From Paragyromitra xinjiangensis (lineage: Eukaryota; Ascomycota; Pezizomycetes; Pezizales; Discinaceae), in the NCBI GenBank assembly GCA_038503065.1, contig JBCAMK010000012.1, forward strand, positions 1,736,001 through 1,800,000: 64,000 nucleotides of DNA, given 5' to 3'. Of the stretch, positions 22,351-35,188 are shown piece after piece; the first letter of the stretch is position 1, and every line of letters starts with the position of its first letter. A program made the position numbers and the translations under genes. The notes under the pieces were generated by a model. It saw nothing but the letters and a program-made list of their open reading frames with translations, searched no databases and was not told the DNA's origin.

Positions 22351-23623
22351 ATTATAGTTTTAAAGGCCTAATAACACCTCTATACTACTAATGGTATACG
22401 GTTTTGCTACTCTGGGCTTCTATAATAGCGCAATGTTGGGTTTTTCACGGCTTAGGCTTGGATGGAGCCTCCAGCCCTTCCGCAGAGTTTCGTCAACGCT
22501 AGGACATCGGAGGTCCCTGGTCTACTTTTACTATTGTATCCGTTCATAACATTTCTCCACTTGGGATCCCGATGGCCTAGGGCGGCCTAGGACGGCCTAG
22601 AAAGCCTATTAGGGATATTAAGGATTACAATAACCAACAGCATACTACCTAGACCCAATTGCCCTGCTCCAAAATCATTTGTACAAGGCCCTTCCCATAC
22701 TAGACGTTGGTGACCCTAATACAAAACAACTATTGCTACTATGTAAATTGACCTTCGCTACTTGTCGTATTCTGTGGCTACATTCCTGCCAAACAGAATC
22801 TCTATTCCTATAATAGAACTGAGACTTCTCGACTCATGCGAGAAGTGATTTCCGATAGCTAACATGTCATTAACTGGTCACGTGGAGAAATTTAACCCCA
22901 GTAACACAAGTCTGCCAACCGCCATCTCTGACACCCAGCAAAAGTCAACCCGTCATCACCCCCCGCAAAAGGTACAACTTTCCCCCTTCTCTGTTTCATC
23001 GACGCAAGGAGACAGGCCCCAATTCGTCCAAAACTGTAGGTAAAAAAATAAAGAACCCGGGGAACACTCACGTCAACGCAAATCTTGAGCCTCACAAGCG
23101 TCTAGGCCCACTATTAGCGCCAAGCCAAGGCGCGGTAGACCCCAGTCCTTGCAGGTGAACCCCTACAACCCTGGAGTAACCCCAATAAGCAAAGCCAGCT
23201 CATGGCGAGTCGGCGTTCAATGGGTGCAACCAACTCATCAGAGCTGACTGACGAGGGAAACCAAACAACGCAGAGGGATTGGGGAGACGCGACAAGAGCT
23301 GAAATAGACGAACCAGAAGAGCTGAGTTTGGTGTTGTCCCACGGGAGACGGCAGGGACAAGTGGAAATCAGGCCGATCTGATCTGCCCGCCCACACCCCA
23401 TCAGTCGGTCCAGTCAGTCAATTAGTGTGAGTCGGTCAATCAGTCACTTCATCTACCGACAAGAGTCAAACACAATCTTAGAGCCGAGGAAGAAGAAGGA
23501 AGGAAGAAAGGAAATAGGCAGAAGGGGGATGGTTATTTTGTCTTTATAGGAAGAATAGTCGTGACTTGTTTCTTCCCTCTTCTCTTCCCTCTTCTCCCCT
23601 CCCCCCTCTCTCTTCCAGCCGCA
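22351..23623. other. Non-coding region upstream of the GAS2 gene
   Basis: A threefold GGCCTAG-based repeat lies near 22570-22605. Two copies of an AGTCGGTC...CAGTCA motif occupy 23402-23448. The last 50 bases are C/T-rich. Part of this is probably promoter or 5' UTR of the GAS2-domain gene. Confidence 0.4.
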
Positions 23624-23704
23624 ATGTACGATGATGTAGTTGCTAGCACAGCCGTTTCCAACTCCACGACGTCGCCGCCGCCAGTGCAGTTAAGATCTAA
23701 CTAG
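23624..23704 (+). promoter_or_regulatory. Possible upstream ORF in the GAS2-gene leader
   Basis: A 26-codon frame starts at ATG 23624 in a good context (GCCGCAATG) after a C/T-rich tract ending in TTCCAG, and stops at 23702-23704. It lies about 0.7 kb before the main start. If transcribed in the leader it could dampen translation; it could also be a spliced 5' exon. Confidence 0.35.
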
Positions 23705-24398
23705 GATCCTCCCCGACGCGCATACGCGCAAGAAGAAGCCCCCTCTAATTCTGGATCTGATTCGCTGTGAGGGGGGCTTTTTTTTTTCTTTCTTTTCTTT
23801 CGCCTTCCTGCAGACGGGGGAATCCATCCAGTCGTCATCGCTCATAGTCGCCAGGCCACACGTTGGTGAACACGCGAACCCTTGACTATCTGTACTGTGA
23901 AGAGAAGGGAAGGAACGACAGCGAGGGGTGGTGGGAGGTAGATTTGGTGGAGGTGAAGGAGGTTTTCAGTTCAGTTCAGTTTCTCTTTCTTCTTCCTTCT
24001 TCTGTTGAGAGGGAGAAAGAGAGATTTGTTCTATTTTATTTTTATCCAACTTCTACTTCACTATACAGTGTCTTTTCTTACTGGGGTCTCTTCTTCTGTG
24101 TCGTTTTTCCATTCAGTGCGCCGCTTGTTGCGCTGCATCCAATTCCGGTATGCATATTTCTGTTTCCTTTTCTTTCCAAGTTTCTTTGCCATCTCCGCTA
24201 CTGTCAGGTACCGTTCAGGGTTCTCTGCTAATGCTGGAGTCCATCACAGTCCATCACTCCTCATCCTCAACTATCACAACATTCTCTGGACCACGAATAC
24301 TATCATCTATAGGACCATCTATAGTACTGTTATCATCAATATTACAGTAGCAGATAACTATAGCCACAATTACTCTACAAAGCCACTCACAAAAAATT
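23705..24398. other. Probable 5' leader of the GAS2 gene
   Basis: T-rich and C/T-rich sequence (including a run of nine T near 23779) with several open but low-complexity frames. It reads as long 5' UTR rather than coding sequence. Confidence 0.4.
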
Positions 24399-27300
24399 AT
24401 GGCCTCTCCTCCACCATCTCTTGATCGCACTTCCTACCCCACTTCCCTCTTCTCCCGCCGTCCCTCTGCCTCAGACCATCTATACGCACCTCCCACCCCA
24501 TCTCCCCTCTCTCCATTCTCCACCCCACAAACCACTTCAACCCCCCTCCCACCATCCTTATCCACCAACTCCCACTACTACCGTCCCCCCCGCAGCTCCC
24601 TCACCTCTCCCACCCGCTCCAACATCTCCTCCCCCACCGGTTCGCCAACCCGCAGTTCCCGTCAAACCCGACTCCAATCCCTCCTCGCCTCCGATCCCCT
24701 CCTCTCCCGCCTAACCCCCGTCACAATCGCCCGGTACGCAAACGACCCCGACTTCGCCTTCACCACCGCCGAAAAAGAATGGAGCATCCGTGCCGCAGAC
24801 GGTATCGTCAAAGTCAGCGAATGGCTGCGCGAGGTAGAAGGCTGGAACCTAAACTGGCGGCGTGCAGGCGGTAGGAGAGGCAGTAACACCAACACTCGAG
24901 ATATGGCAGTAGGGTATTTACCACCTAACGCCGACCGACCGAAGAAGCGTCGAAAACTTGCACCGGGGGAAATAGACGATATGATGGGGAGTATTAAAGA
25001 GGTTGATGAAGAGGAGGATATGGAGGATGGGTCTGTGAAGGTTGGAAAGAAGAAGAAGACGAGGAGGAAGTTGTTTGTGGATCGGAGCACGGATACTTCT
25101 GATAGTGAGGAGACGCCGGAGGTGGTGTTGTCGCCGCCGGTTGAGAGTGCTGGGAGGTCGAGGAAGCCGTTGACGCCGTATCAGTTGAAGATGCAGAGGC
25201 AGAAGGCGGTTGCGGAAGGGGAGGCTACGCTGACGCAGAAACAGCACCAGACTCCGTTGCCTACGCCGCAGCAGACACCCGTTACGGCAAAGAGAACCGT
25301 TGAGACGGCGAAGAATGGACATTATGAGGAGGAGACCTCGGAAGAGGAGGAGGAAGAGGAGGAAGAGTATTGGGGCTCGCTGAAGAAGTCTATAGTGGAG
25401 ATGTATGAAGCAAGGATTGCATTCATCAAGTCTGAAATTGAAGAACTTGATGTTGAAGCCCTCAAGTCTAAAGTGCTCTGTACGTCAACCCTCCCCTCTA
25501 ACTCATATATCCTACTAACACCCTACAGCATACCGCACAGGCATCACCAACCCACTCACCGACTCCTCCGCCATCATCACAGCCACAACCCTCCAACTCC
25601 TCCCTCCCCTCCATCGTCTCACCAAGCTCCTATCCCTTTGGACCGTCCGTCTTGCCGTCCTTCGCATCGTCCCCGTCTTCCTTCGCTGGCTCTCGATCGC
25701 CAAAGCCGCCCTTGACGCCGGCTACGCAGCAATCACCCACTCCAGCATCTCACCCAACCACCCCTCCAATACTAACACAACCATATGGCGGGGTCTCGAG
25801 GAAGAAACATACACACTCCTCCAAGAAACAATCACACAGAAGGTTGCAACTGCCGGCCGACTCATGGACACAATGCTCGACGCTCTTGAAGGTCGCGAAG
25901 ACGTCTTACCCGATATCTGGATTTCCGAGCTCGAAGAAGTCGAGGAGCGTGTCGGCGCGTGGGAAATGGATGGTGAACGGATCGTCCTCGAGGGTCGTCT
26001 TCGTCTTGATGATCTACGACATAGCGAGACTAGACGCGAAGAGATGGAGCGTGAACGCGAGAAGACAGCATTGGTACTGGAACAAGAGCGGAGTGCTCGA
26101 GAGGCGGAGATGGTAGCGTATGAAGTTGATGAGGTTATGGAGCGAGCTGAAGAGACGGAGAGGGGATTACGGGAGGCTATGGAGGCGAATGAGGTTGTTA
26201 CAGATGGGATTGAACTCGGTGATACGGACGGCGTGGAGTCTCCGGTTGAGGAGGGGAATGGAGAGTGGGCTGGCAGAGAGCTATTGATGAAGTTGGAAAG
26301 CGTGGAGAAGATGCGGTTGGCGAGGGCTGGGAGTATCGGTGGGAGTGATACAGAGACGGAGGGAGACTGGGTTGATGCAAATGAAGAACGTGGGAGAAGC
26401 ACTAGGTGGGGGAGTTATGTTGATACTATGGGTGGATTGCGTGGACATGGCTTATCACTCGAGCCGATTCAAATTGGAAGAAGGAGCTCAGCGATATCAA
26501 CATCTTCAACACCGTTCATGACCCCGATGCCAACACCATGGTTTGCACAGAATGGATACGCCCAAGAAATGCAGAACTCGCGTGGGTTAGGGCAAGGGAA
26601 CGATGTCGCTCCTCTCAGATCCTACCCTGTAATGTATCCAGTGACGCCTCAGGGTGTTCCGGCAGATCTACGGATTTATCCTACAACTACCCGGGAGCAC
26701 TCGCCCACTCGAGATGATCCAGTCGTAACACCAACCCAATCACCTACTACTCTAACAGCTGTTACTCCAACTCAAGGAAGAGTAATCAACTCTCAAGAGA
26801 CCACACCAACTGCCAAGTCCAAGCAACCCACTACCCAACCCCAACGCTCAGTCACCCCACCTCCAATCGCCCGCTCGACCTCCCCCCAAACACCCTCCCC
26901 CAAGACCCAACGAGAACGCATCCCGCCCCCCTCACCCGAAGTTATCAAAGAACTACCCTTCATCCTCGCTGCCGCCCGCTCCATCTTCCGGGTTGAAAGC
27001 CAGCAAGAAGCCGATCGCAAATTGGGGCGTAAATCCGAGAAAGTCCTCGCCGCACAAATCAAAGCAGAAGAAAAAGAGCGTCGAAAGAGCGAAGAAGAAG
27101 AGATCGACCGTCTAGCCGAACTCGAAGCAGCAAGGTTCTTCGAAGAGTGTGAGAGAGCTTTAGAGGCCGAAGCGGAAGATAATGAGGACGACTGGACTGA
27201 CGAAGAAGAGGAAGGACAGAAGACTGAAGCTACCCAGAGGGGTGAAAAGGATGAAGGAGATGACCTATGGGCTGCTGCAGAGGTCGCAGATCGCAAAATA

Positions 27301-30300
27301 AGGGCTGGTGCTGAAGCTGAGGCTGAGGCGGCGAGACGGGAAGAAGCGGAATACCGTCAACGTGTTGCTGCTGAAGAAGCGAAATGGGCTGCTGAGCAAG
27401 AAGCTGAAGCTGAACGTCAAAAGCTCGCTCGAGAAGAAGAGGCAGAGCGACGGCGTAGAGCCTCTATCGAACGGGTTTCCTCCCTTGATGCTGCGTTCCT
27501 TGCGACTGAAGCAGAGCACCAAAGGATCCTCCAGGAAGAAGCGGCGTTTATTGTTGAGCAGGAACGGAGAAGGCTTACCAGGGAGCGGGAAATGGAGGCG
27601 GAACGTCAAGAGGAAGCTGAGAAGCGGAGAGCGATTGAAGCTGAGAAACGGAGAGTAGTGGAAGAGGAGAAGGAGGCTGAACGCCAACGTATCGCTGCCG
27701 CCGCCGCTGCCGCCGCCGCTACTGCTCTTGCTGCTGCCGCTGCCATTGAGGCCGAGCGAGAACGAAAACGACGCAAAGCCGAAGCTACGCGCTTCGCAAT
27801 AGCTGAAGGGAAGAGGGTTGAAGCCGAGGCTAAAAGACTTGCTGAAGAGGAAGCAGAGCGGGTTAAGAAATTGGAGGCCGAAAAGCTTGCTCGTCTCGAA
27901 GCCGAAGAAGCCGAAGCCGAACGTCAACGACAGGTCGAAGCAGAACGACTAGCCGCTATCAAAACCGCCCGTCTTGCTGCTGAAGCTAAAGCAAAGGCGG
28001 AGGAGGAGGCCGAACGCCTAAGACTTGCAGAAGAAGAAGAGGCAGAACGACAACGCGCTGCTGCTGAAGCCGCAAGACAGCGAAGAATTAAGACCGAACG
28101 ACTAGCCGCTCTTGAGACAGCCCGTCTCGCAGCCGAAGAGGAAGCGAAGGCGGAAGCTGAGCGTATGAGACTTGCGGAGGAAGAGGCAGAACGGCAACGC
28201 ATTGCAGCCGCCAAAGCTGAGACTGAACACTTAGCTGCCCTTGAAGCGGCCCGTCTCAAGGCCGAAGCAGAAGAGAAAGCTAGAGCCGAGCGCATAAGAC
28301 TTGCGGAAGAGGAAGCAGAACGACAACGTATTGCCGCAGCCGAAGCTGAAGCCGAAAGACAACGAAAACTCGAAATCGAACGATCAGCTACTCTTGAAGC
28401 AGCCCGCCTCAAGGCCGAAGCGGAAGAAAAAGCAGAAGCTGAGCGTAGAAGACTTGCGGAAGAGGAGGCAGAACGCCAACGCATCGCCGCTGCCGAAGCT
28501 GAAGCTGAGAGACAACGAAGAGTTGAAGCCGAACGACTAGCTGTCCTTGAAGCTGCTCGTCTCAAAGCCGAAGCAGAAGCAGAAGAGAAGGCGGAAGCCG
28601 AGCGCATAAGACTTGCGGAGGAGGAGGCCGAACGACAACGCATTGCTGCCGCTGAAGCTGAACGCATAAGACTCGCGGAAGAGGAGGCCCAACGACAACG
28701 CATTGCCGCTGCCGCTGCCGCCGCCGCCGAAGCCGAACGCCAGAGACTCATTGAAGAAGCAGCACGTGCCGCTGCAGTGGAAGAGAGAAGGAAGGCTGTT
28801 GAAGCGGAAGCCGAACGCCGACGGCTTATCGAAGAGGAAGCTGAGAGAGAGCGAAAACTGGAAGCTGAGCGTATGAGACTTGTAGAGGAGGCGGAACAGC
28901 AACGCATTGCCGCCGCCGCCGCCGTCAAAGCTGAAAGGCAACGGAAAATGGAAGCCGAGCGATTAACTGCCCTTGAATCTAGTCGTCTCAGAGCTGAAGC
29001 TGAAGCAATAGAAAGGGTTCGACGTGCTGAAGGACAGGTTGCCCGACAACGCAAGGCGGAGCATGAGAGACGGGCCGCCATTGAAGCCAGGCGTCTCGCA
29101 GCCGAAAAAGCAGAACGCCAGCACATGGCTACCCTTGAAGCTGAACGTCGAAAAGCCATTGAAGAGGAAGCTCGACGTAACGCCGAAGCTCATGCAGAGG
29201 CTATTAGACGCGCTAAAGCGGAAGTGGCACGAAAACGGACGGAAGAGCTTGAGATATTAGCTGCCATCGAAGCTGCTCGTGTTGCCGAGGAGGAAGATAA
29301 ACGAGAGCAGATGCAGGCGCTTGAGGCTGAGCGATTGAGGATCGTCCAAGAGGAAGCTGAAGCTATTCGTGTCATTAGGGAAGAAGAAGCGGAAAGACAA
29401 AGAGTTGCAGATGAACGGAAGTCTGAGGTTGACCGACGGGCCGCAATCGCCAATTCTAGGGAATTTGAACGCCAGCGAGCTCTAGTAGAGCAATCCAGAC
29501 TTGCTGCTGAAGCCGAAGCCGAAGCCGAACGTGAAATATCAGCCGGACTAGAAGCGCTGAGAGTTGCAAAAGCAGAAGCCCTAAAAGCCGAAAACAGACG
29601 ACTCGCTACCCTAAAAGCTGCCAATAACGCTTCTGAACCCGAAGTTCAGAGAGTTTCCGCCCTGGAAGCGCGCCGACTCGCATACGAGATGTCCAAACGA
29701 AGCCAAGTTGATCAAGATGCTGCATTTGCCGCCGCACTCGCCGAGGCTGATCGCATAGAGGCAGAAGAGCACCACGATTCTGACGAAGAAGCCGAGAAAA
29801 TCCGTCTCAAAGCTGAGGCTTGGGCACTCCAGCAAGAGCAAGAGGAAGCTGAGGAGCGGGAAAGAATTCTAGCTGCTATTGCAGCCTCTGAAGCCGAAGA
29901 GGCACGACGGGAGTCTCTCGAAGAAGAGGAGACACGTCGACAAATCGCTGCCCAGCAAGCCGAGTGGGATGCGGAGGACGAGGAGGAACGCCGACTGGTT
30001 GCTCTACTCCAAAAGGCGGCTGCAGATGCGGAAGCTGAAGATGCAAGGCGGGAGGCTCTTGCAGCAGAAGAGCTCCGCCAAATGGTTGCTGCGCAAGAAG
30101 CTCAGTGGGAAGCTGAAGAGGAAGAAGAACGGAGGATGGTCGCCGAGATCCAGAGAGCTGCTCGTGTTGAAGAAGAGAGGTGGGCTGCTGAGGAAGAGGC
30201 CGAACGCAGGCATATTTCTGAGCTCCAGAGGCAGGCTGCTGCAGCTCAAGCTGAGGAGGAAAGGCGGGAGGCCTTGGAAGAAGAAAAAATGCGCCAAAAA

Positions 30301-33300
30301 ATAGCTGCCGAGGAAGCTTTGTGGGCTGCTAAAGAGGGAGAGGAGGAACGTCAATTGCTCGCTGCGATGCAGCAGTCACTTGCGGAAGCGGAGGCACAAG
30401 AAAAGGAGGAGCAACGCCGGACTGAAGAAGATGCAGAGCGGTTCGGATTCCAACCCAAAGCAACAACGTTCGCAGAAAATCGGATGTTCGAAGAACGTGA
30501 CCGACGGCGACGGTTGGCAGAAGATAAACGACAGCGACTCGCAGATCTGGCCTTAGCGGAACAGGAAAAACAGCGATTAGCCGCCCAGGAAGCGGAACGA
30601 TTAAAGGTAGAAAAGGAAATCGAGGAGACTAGAATTAGAGCCGAACTTGCAAGAGAGGAACAGGAAAGGCAAAGACAAGAATCTCTTTTGGCAGAACGGG
30701 AAAAACAGCGATTAGCTGCCCAGGAAGCGGAACGGTTGAAGGTGGAAAAGGAAATCGAGGATGCTAGAATCAGAGCCGAACTTGCAAGGGAAGAGCAGGA
30801 AAGGCAAATACAAGAATCTCTCTTGGCAGAACGGGAAAAACAGCGATTAGCTGCCCAGGAAGCGGAACGATTAAAGGCGGAAAAGGAAATCGAGGATGCC
30901 AGAATCAGAGCCGAACTTGCAAGAGAGGAACAGGAAAGGCAAAGACGAGAATCTCTCCTCTCTGCTGAAAAGCATACAGGCTCCAACTCAGAAGGGGGGT
31001 CCATTTCTGGGGATGATATTACCGAAGAATACCGCGATATATCCCTCGTCAGCAAGTCACCACCTCCCAAAGAAGACGAAGACTCCGAAGGAGGAAATTC
31101 CGGATTCTCAAAATCCCAGACCACTCAACCATCCGTTCCTCCACCATCTGTTGAAATGACGCCTGTAAATTCAAGATCGCCATCTCTTCGGGATGCTTTG
31201 AAATGGTCCCCGCCGTCAGTAACAGTCACGCCAGCACCTACAAAGGCAACACAAGAAGAGGTGTTTGAAAGTAGTTCTGAATTTGATAGCGAAGTAGACA
31301 TTGTAGCAGAAAGTCGAGCTGCTCATGATTCCCTCCAACAAGCATTAAATAGTGAGTCTAATTTACCCTTTTTGGTTGGTAAAGCACTAACATCCCCCAA
31401 AGATTCGGCAGAATACGAACTTCCCCGAGCTATTAAAAGCCCTAATCACTCAATGTCAGAAATGTCTTTCACTGAGATGCCTCCCATCTTTGTTGGGCCT
31501 TCAACCCCCCAAAAGTCCTTCGAGCTTGACGACTCAGATCATACTCCAAGAACAGCTATCTGGCATCATTCAGCCAGTTCACCTGTCTTTGATGAAGTCG
31601 ATTCTTTTGAAGATGGATCATTTCCCTTTGAAATGCCTACTAATCAGAACCATTATCAAGGGCAAGGCGGTTACGGACAGGAAGAAGATTTTGACTTTGA
31701 TATGGCGCCTATTGCGACTTCTACCCCCAAACCACCTCGAAGGCTAGGCAGGCTATCTGGACTGGACAGTATCACAGAAGTCTTAACGCCTCATTCGCCT
31801 CGCGACCAATTTTTCAAGGCTCCTGATGGATCAGCACTTAATGATACACCATCGAAGCGTGGGAACGGACAGAATTTGATGCTACCTGATGAACTGTCCC
31901 GAGACAACGAGGACAGTGGAAGTTCAGGAGAGCACTCCAACGACCAGAACCAATGGGGTCCTATTCCATTGAATATGTCATCTGCAAGACCTGGGTCGTC
32001 CATGTCAAACAAGGTATATCTCCTAGCCCTCGTTATCAGAAAATTCACTAACTTGAATCAGTCTTCAATGTCTAATATTTCAACGAAGAAACGAGCGATC
32101 CCCGAGCCAAAACCCCCTATCAAAGCGCAAAGATCGCAACGCTTTATCCGGAAAGCCCCACTCGACATGGGAAGACCACGTTCTCTCTCTTCAGCGAGTG
32201 ATAGACCACGACCTTCCTCTTCCGCAAGTGACTACGCTCCTTCTAACTCGGCAGCATCTAAGGGAATACCAAAAGCAGCGCCAAAAGCAGCGCCGACGGC
32301 AGCACTAAAAGTAGCACCGAAGGGAGCACCGAAGGGAGCACCGAAGGGAGCACTTGGTCCTGCTATGAAGGCGATCCGTCGGCCGCGCAAAGATATCGAC
32401 AGTGACGACGAGTCAGCCGCCGAAGAGCCGCGGTGGTCGCGATCACGAGAACATACTCCCGACTGGACATCATCACCGCCCGCTCCGAGCTTGAGTGCAG
32501 CGCCGCGGCTCAATGTCACTAAGAAGCATACCAGGCAACCGTCGAATCTCACTAGTCAGGTCACACCAGACAAAGACAAGCAGCAAAACCAACCTAGAAC
32601 CCCGCATCACCAAGAAGGTCCCTCCACGAGCTCTTCTGCGGGTCATCATCGGCCTCCTAAGCTCGAGTTCCCCCAAGCAAGCCTAGACGACAAGGTCAAC
32701 GAAATTTTAACGGCACTGGCATCCCCGGTACGACTTACCGCATCCAATCTCCAGAAACTAACAGAAACAACGAATAAGCGGCAACCTCCTTTAAGGCCGT
32801 TCGAGCACCCTAGTGGTATACCAGGCCCTAAATCTATCGGCTCCAACCCATCTATAACGTCCGATATGACTTCCCTCTCTCGCGGTGGAAGAAAACATGT
32901 ACCATCTACCCCTGGTGGTATTGAGCTTTACCATCTACATCGCACCGATGGCCAAGCGCCTATTAAGCTCTACATCCGCTTGGTGGGGGAAAGAGGTGAA
33001 AGAGTTATGGTGCGCGTAGGGGGTGGATGGGCAGATCTAGCAGAATACCTCAAAGAGTACGCAACACATCACGGGTCAAAACGGCGAGTCGTCTCAGGGA
33101 ATGGAATCGAAATTGAGGATCTTGGCGGTACTGCTCATCACCACATACTGCACCCTTCGCGCTCCATCTCATCTTTGCGAAGCGCAAGTCCTGCTCCGGG
33201 GAGTAGATCAAGTTCCCCACTCCCTACTGGCGGCCGTTCCCGTTCTACTTCAGCAGCAGGTCTCAACCGCAGAGCAGAAAGCCCGATGTTCGGTCGGCGA

Positions 33301-33846
33301 TCTGAGAGCCCTTCGCTCGCCAGCCCTCCTCCTGTTGCCATGCGAGGTGGTCATAACGGCACTCTCCCCACCAAAGATCTGCCTGTAACGCCTACCTTGA
33401 CGGCATTCCAACCGTTGACATACCAGAGACAAAGCGGGCTCAGCCCTCCTACTGCCTCAAGACCACCTAGTCGGCCCGGGTCATCGCATTCTACGGTCGG
33501 TGCTGTTCGTCGTTCTGCATCGAGGTTATCTTTCACAGAGTCAGCGTTCGATGGCAGTGAAGTAGGTGGTTTAGCCGATCCACCGAAGCCCCTAGGCCTA
33601 GCAGGGCCAAAAGGGAAGAAGAATGAGATATCACCAGAGAACCAAGCGTGGGTTGAAGGGATGTTGGGAGAGGTCCGGAAAGTGAGTGCAAACCGGAGAC
33701 GCAGATTGACTGGCGGTAGTAGTAATGGCGAGGATATGATGATTCCTGGGGAGACGGTTGAATTTCAGCCTGGTGGACGTTTAGGGATCAGCGATATGGG
33801 GAAGCAAGGAGCAACCAGAAGGGTGTTTCCGAAGAAGCAAGGGTGA
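24399..33846 (+). CDS. Giant coiled-coil protein with C-terminal GAS2 (GAR) domain
   Basis: Four exons give 3,099 residues: 24399-25479, 25529-31351, 31403-32013 and 32062-33846. The introns at 31352-31402 (GTGAGT...CACTAAC...AAAG) and 32014-32061 (GTATAT...CACTAAC...CAG) are multiples of three without stops, so unspliced forms also read through. Residues 1-100 are Pro/Ser-rich. A basic RPKKRRK motif lies near 180, and a hydrophobic stretch (TLQLLPPLHRLTKLLSLW) near 380. About 850-2170 is a highly charged coiled coil (EAERQRIAAAEAEAERQR type) ending in three 45-residue copies. Near 2790-2860 is a GAS2/GAR domain (IKLYIRLVG.RGERVMVRVGGGWADLAEYL), which binds microtubules in known proteins. The C-tail is Ser/Pro/Arg-rich. 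A structural cytoskeletal linker is the likely role. Confidence 0.85.
27290..30560 (+). repeat. Imperfect charged coiled-coil repeats
   Basis: Recurrent coding segments of about 60 residues (LAALEAARLKAEAEEKAEAE then RIRLAEEEAERQRIAAAEAE) repeat with variation, with poly-Ala patches at about 27690-27740 and 28705-28730. The antisense Ser/Arg-rich frames here are shadows of this bias. Confidence 0.8.
30565..30969 (+). repeat. Three 135-bp tandem copies (45 residues each)
   Basis: Copies start near 30565, 30700 and 30835 and encode EKQRLAAQEAERLK then EIED.RIRAELAREEQERQ. They are nearly identical in DNA, so the expansion is recent within the coiled coil. Confidence 0.85.
32266..32355 (+). repeat. 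Short Pro-Lys-Ala/Gly repeats in the GAS2 protein
   Basis: Tandem 12-nt coding units give PKAAPKAAP and then APKGAPKGAPKGA just before a basic segment. This is low-complexity linker sequence. Confidence 0.75.
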
Positions 33847-35188
33847 TTTGAATTTTGGGATGGGGTTAGTGGGGATGGGGATGTTTTTTTTCTTTCTTTG
33901 AGTCAATTAGTTCACGTTGTCATGGTGTTTTTTTTATCTATTTATCTTGGATTATGGTGTTTTGTTTTTGTTTCTATGCGAGAAAACTGTAGCAGTTCGT
34001 CAAGTGCTTTATCTTGTGTTTTGTTTCTTTGGTCATACTTGCACGTTACTATCCTTTAACTCTTGCCTTTTTGATTTCAGTTGAATATAAGTAGGGAGTC
34101 GGGATCATTACATATATCGGAGATATCGGTACGAAACTTCTTTTTTCTTTTTTCTCTTTACTCTTCAAATTTGTTTTTATTGATGCAACACCAGCGTACT
34201 ACACATGCAGTGATATTTCCTTTACATTTATTATTAGCTATTAATCTCTAGGGGAACGGGGGCTTGTGGTAGGGGTTTCGGTCTGCGTTTTGGAGCTTAT
34301 GGGGGTAATTTTCTTTGTAATCTCAATACCTTGAATTATTTTCTGTTTCAGTCTCGAGTACCGAACGAATGTGCATTTAGTTGATTGTGTAGAGATCCAG
34401 TGTAAGGCAGCATTGAAGCCGCAAATCACAACGCGCAATCCTCTATCGAGTCATATTCTATGACGTGGCGTAGGGAGAGCCGCTAACCCAGGGAAGTGAC
34501 GAGGATAAATACCATTCTAGGTGCAGATCGGGGCAGCAAAATGAGGTCGCAAAAGTTTTAATAAGGCCCACGTTTTGGTATTAGTATAGAGAAATGCTTG
34601 CCGGAAGCTATGATCTACAATCTCAGGTGGTTACTGGCTTGCTGAGTGCATGTAATGCCAGCGGGATGTTTCGTTTATATTAACCTCACCTTCTTATGCT
34701 CTTGAGACCTCTTCTATCATCAACAATCCAAGCTATTACCAGGCCCTATCGCATTCTAGTATGCGATTCCTACCCGTGTATCCTGTCTTCACTTCATCCC
34801 ATCCGATATATTTTCGTGAATCTCTCCCTCTTCTTCGGAGTTGGATTGTTTATTCTAGATCACTCTGCCGTTGGTTAATGAATAGCCTTTGACAGGGTAC
34901 CGAATACTGGTGATGTTGCCCAATTCTGGTTTTCTCCTGGCACCAGTTGTTCTCACTACCTTCTAGGTGACGAGCAGAATAATGGTGTTTTGAGCTCTTT
35001 AAACTCTTCGTGTCGGAATCCTCCGCCACCTATTATCGACCACAAACCCTAGACCACCGAGTGACCGTGTATGTGTGCCAAGGCTTACCATTTGAGCCTC
35101 ATCTTTAAGCTTTAGCGAACCCATCCTCGACTCCACTTCGTCACCAGCAAGCACACACCCTACTCTACAGTCCCTACTTTCGTTTTCA
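33847..35188. other. Intergenic region after the GAS2 gene
   Basis: T-rich 3' UTR-like sequence (33885-34180). No gene is supported in the rest. Confidence 0.4.

Noticed and set aside
23863..24231. 122-codon open frame before the GAS2 gene
   Set aside because: It is T-rich, low-complexity leader sequence with no domain and overlaps other equally open frames.
27265..31124. Long antisense Ser/Arg-rich or Phe/Leu-rich open frames
   Set aside because: They mirror the biased Glu/Ala/Arg coding of the coiled-coil gene on the plus strand.
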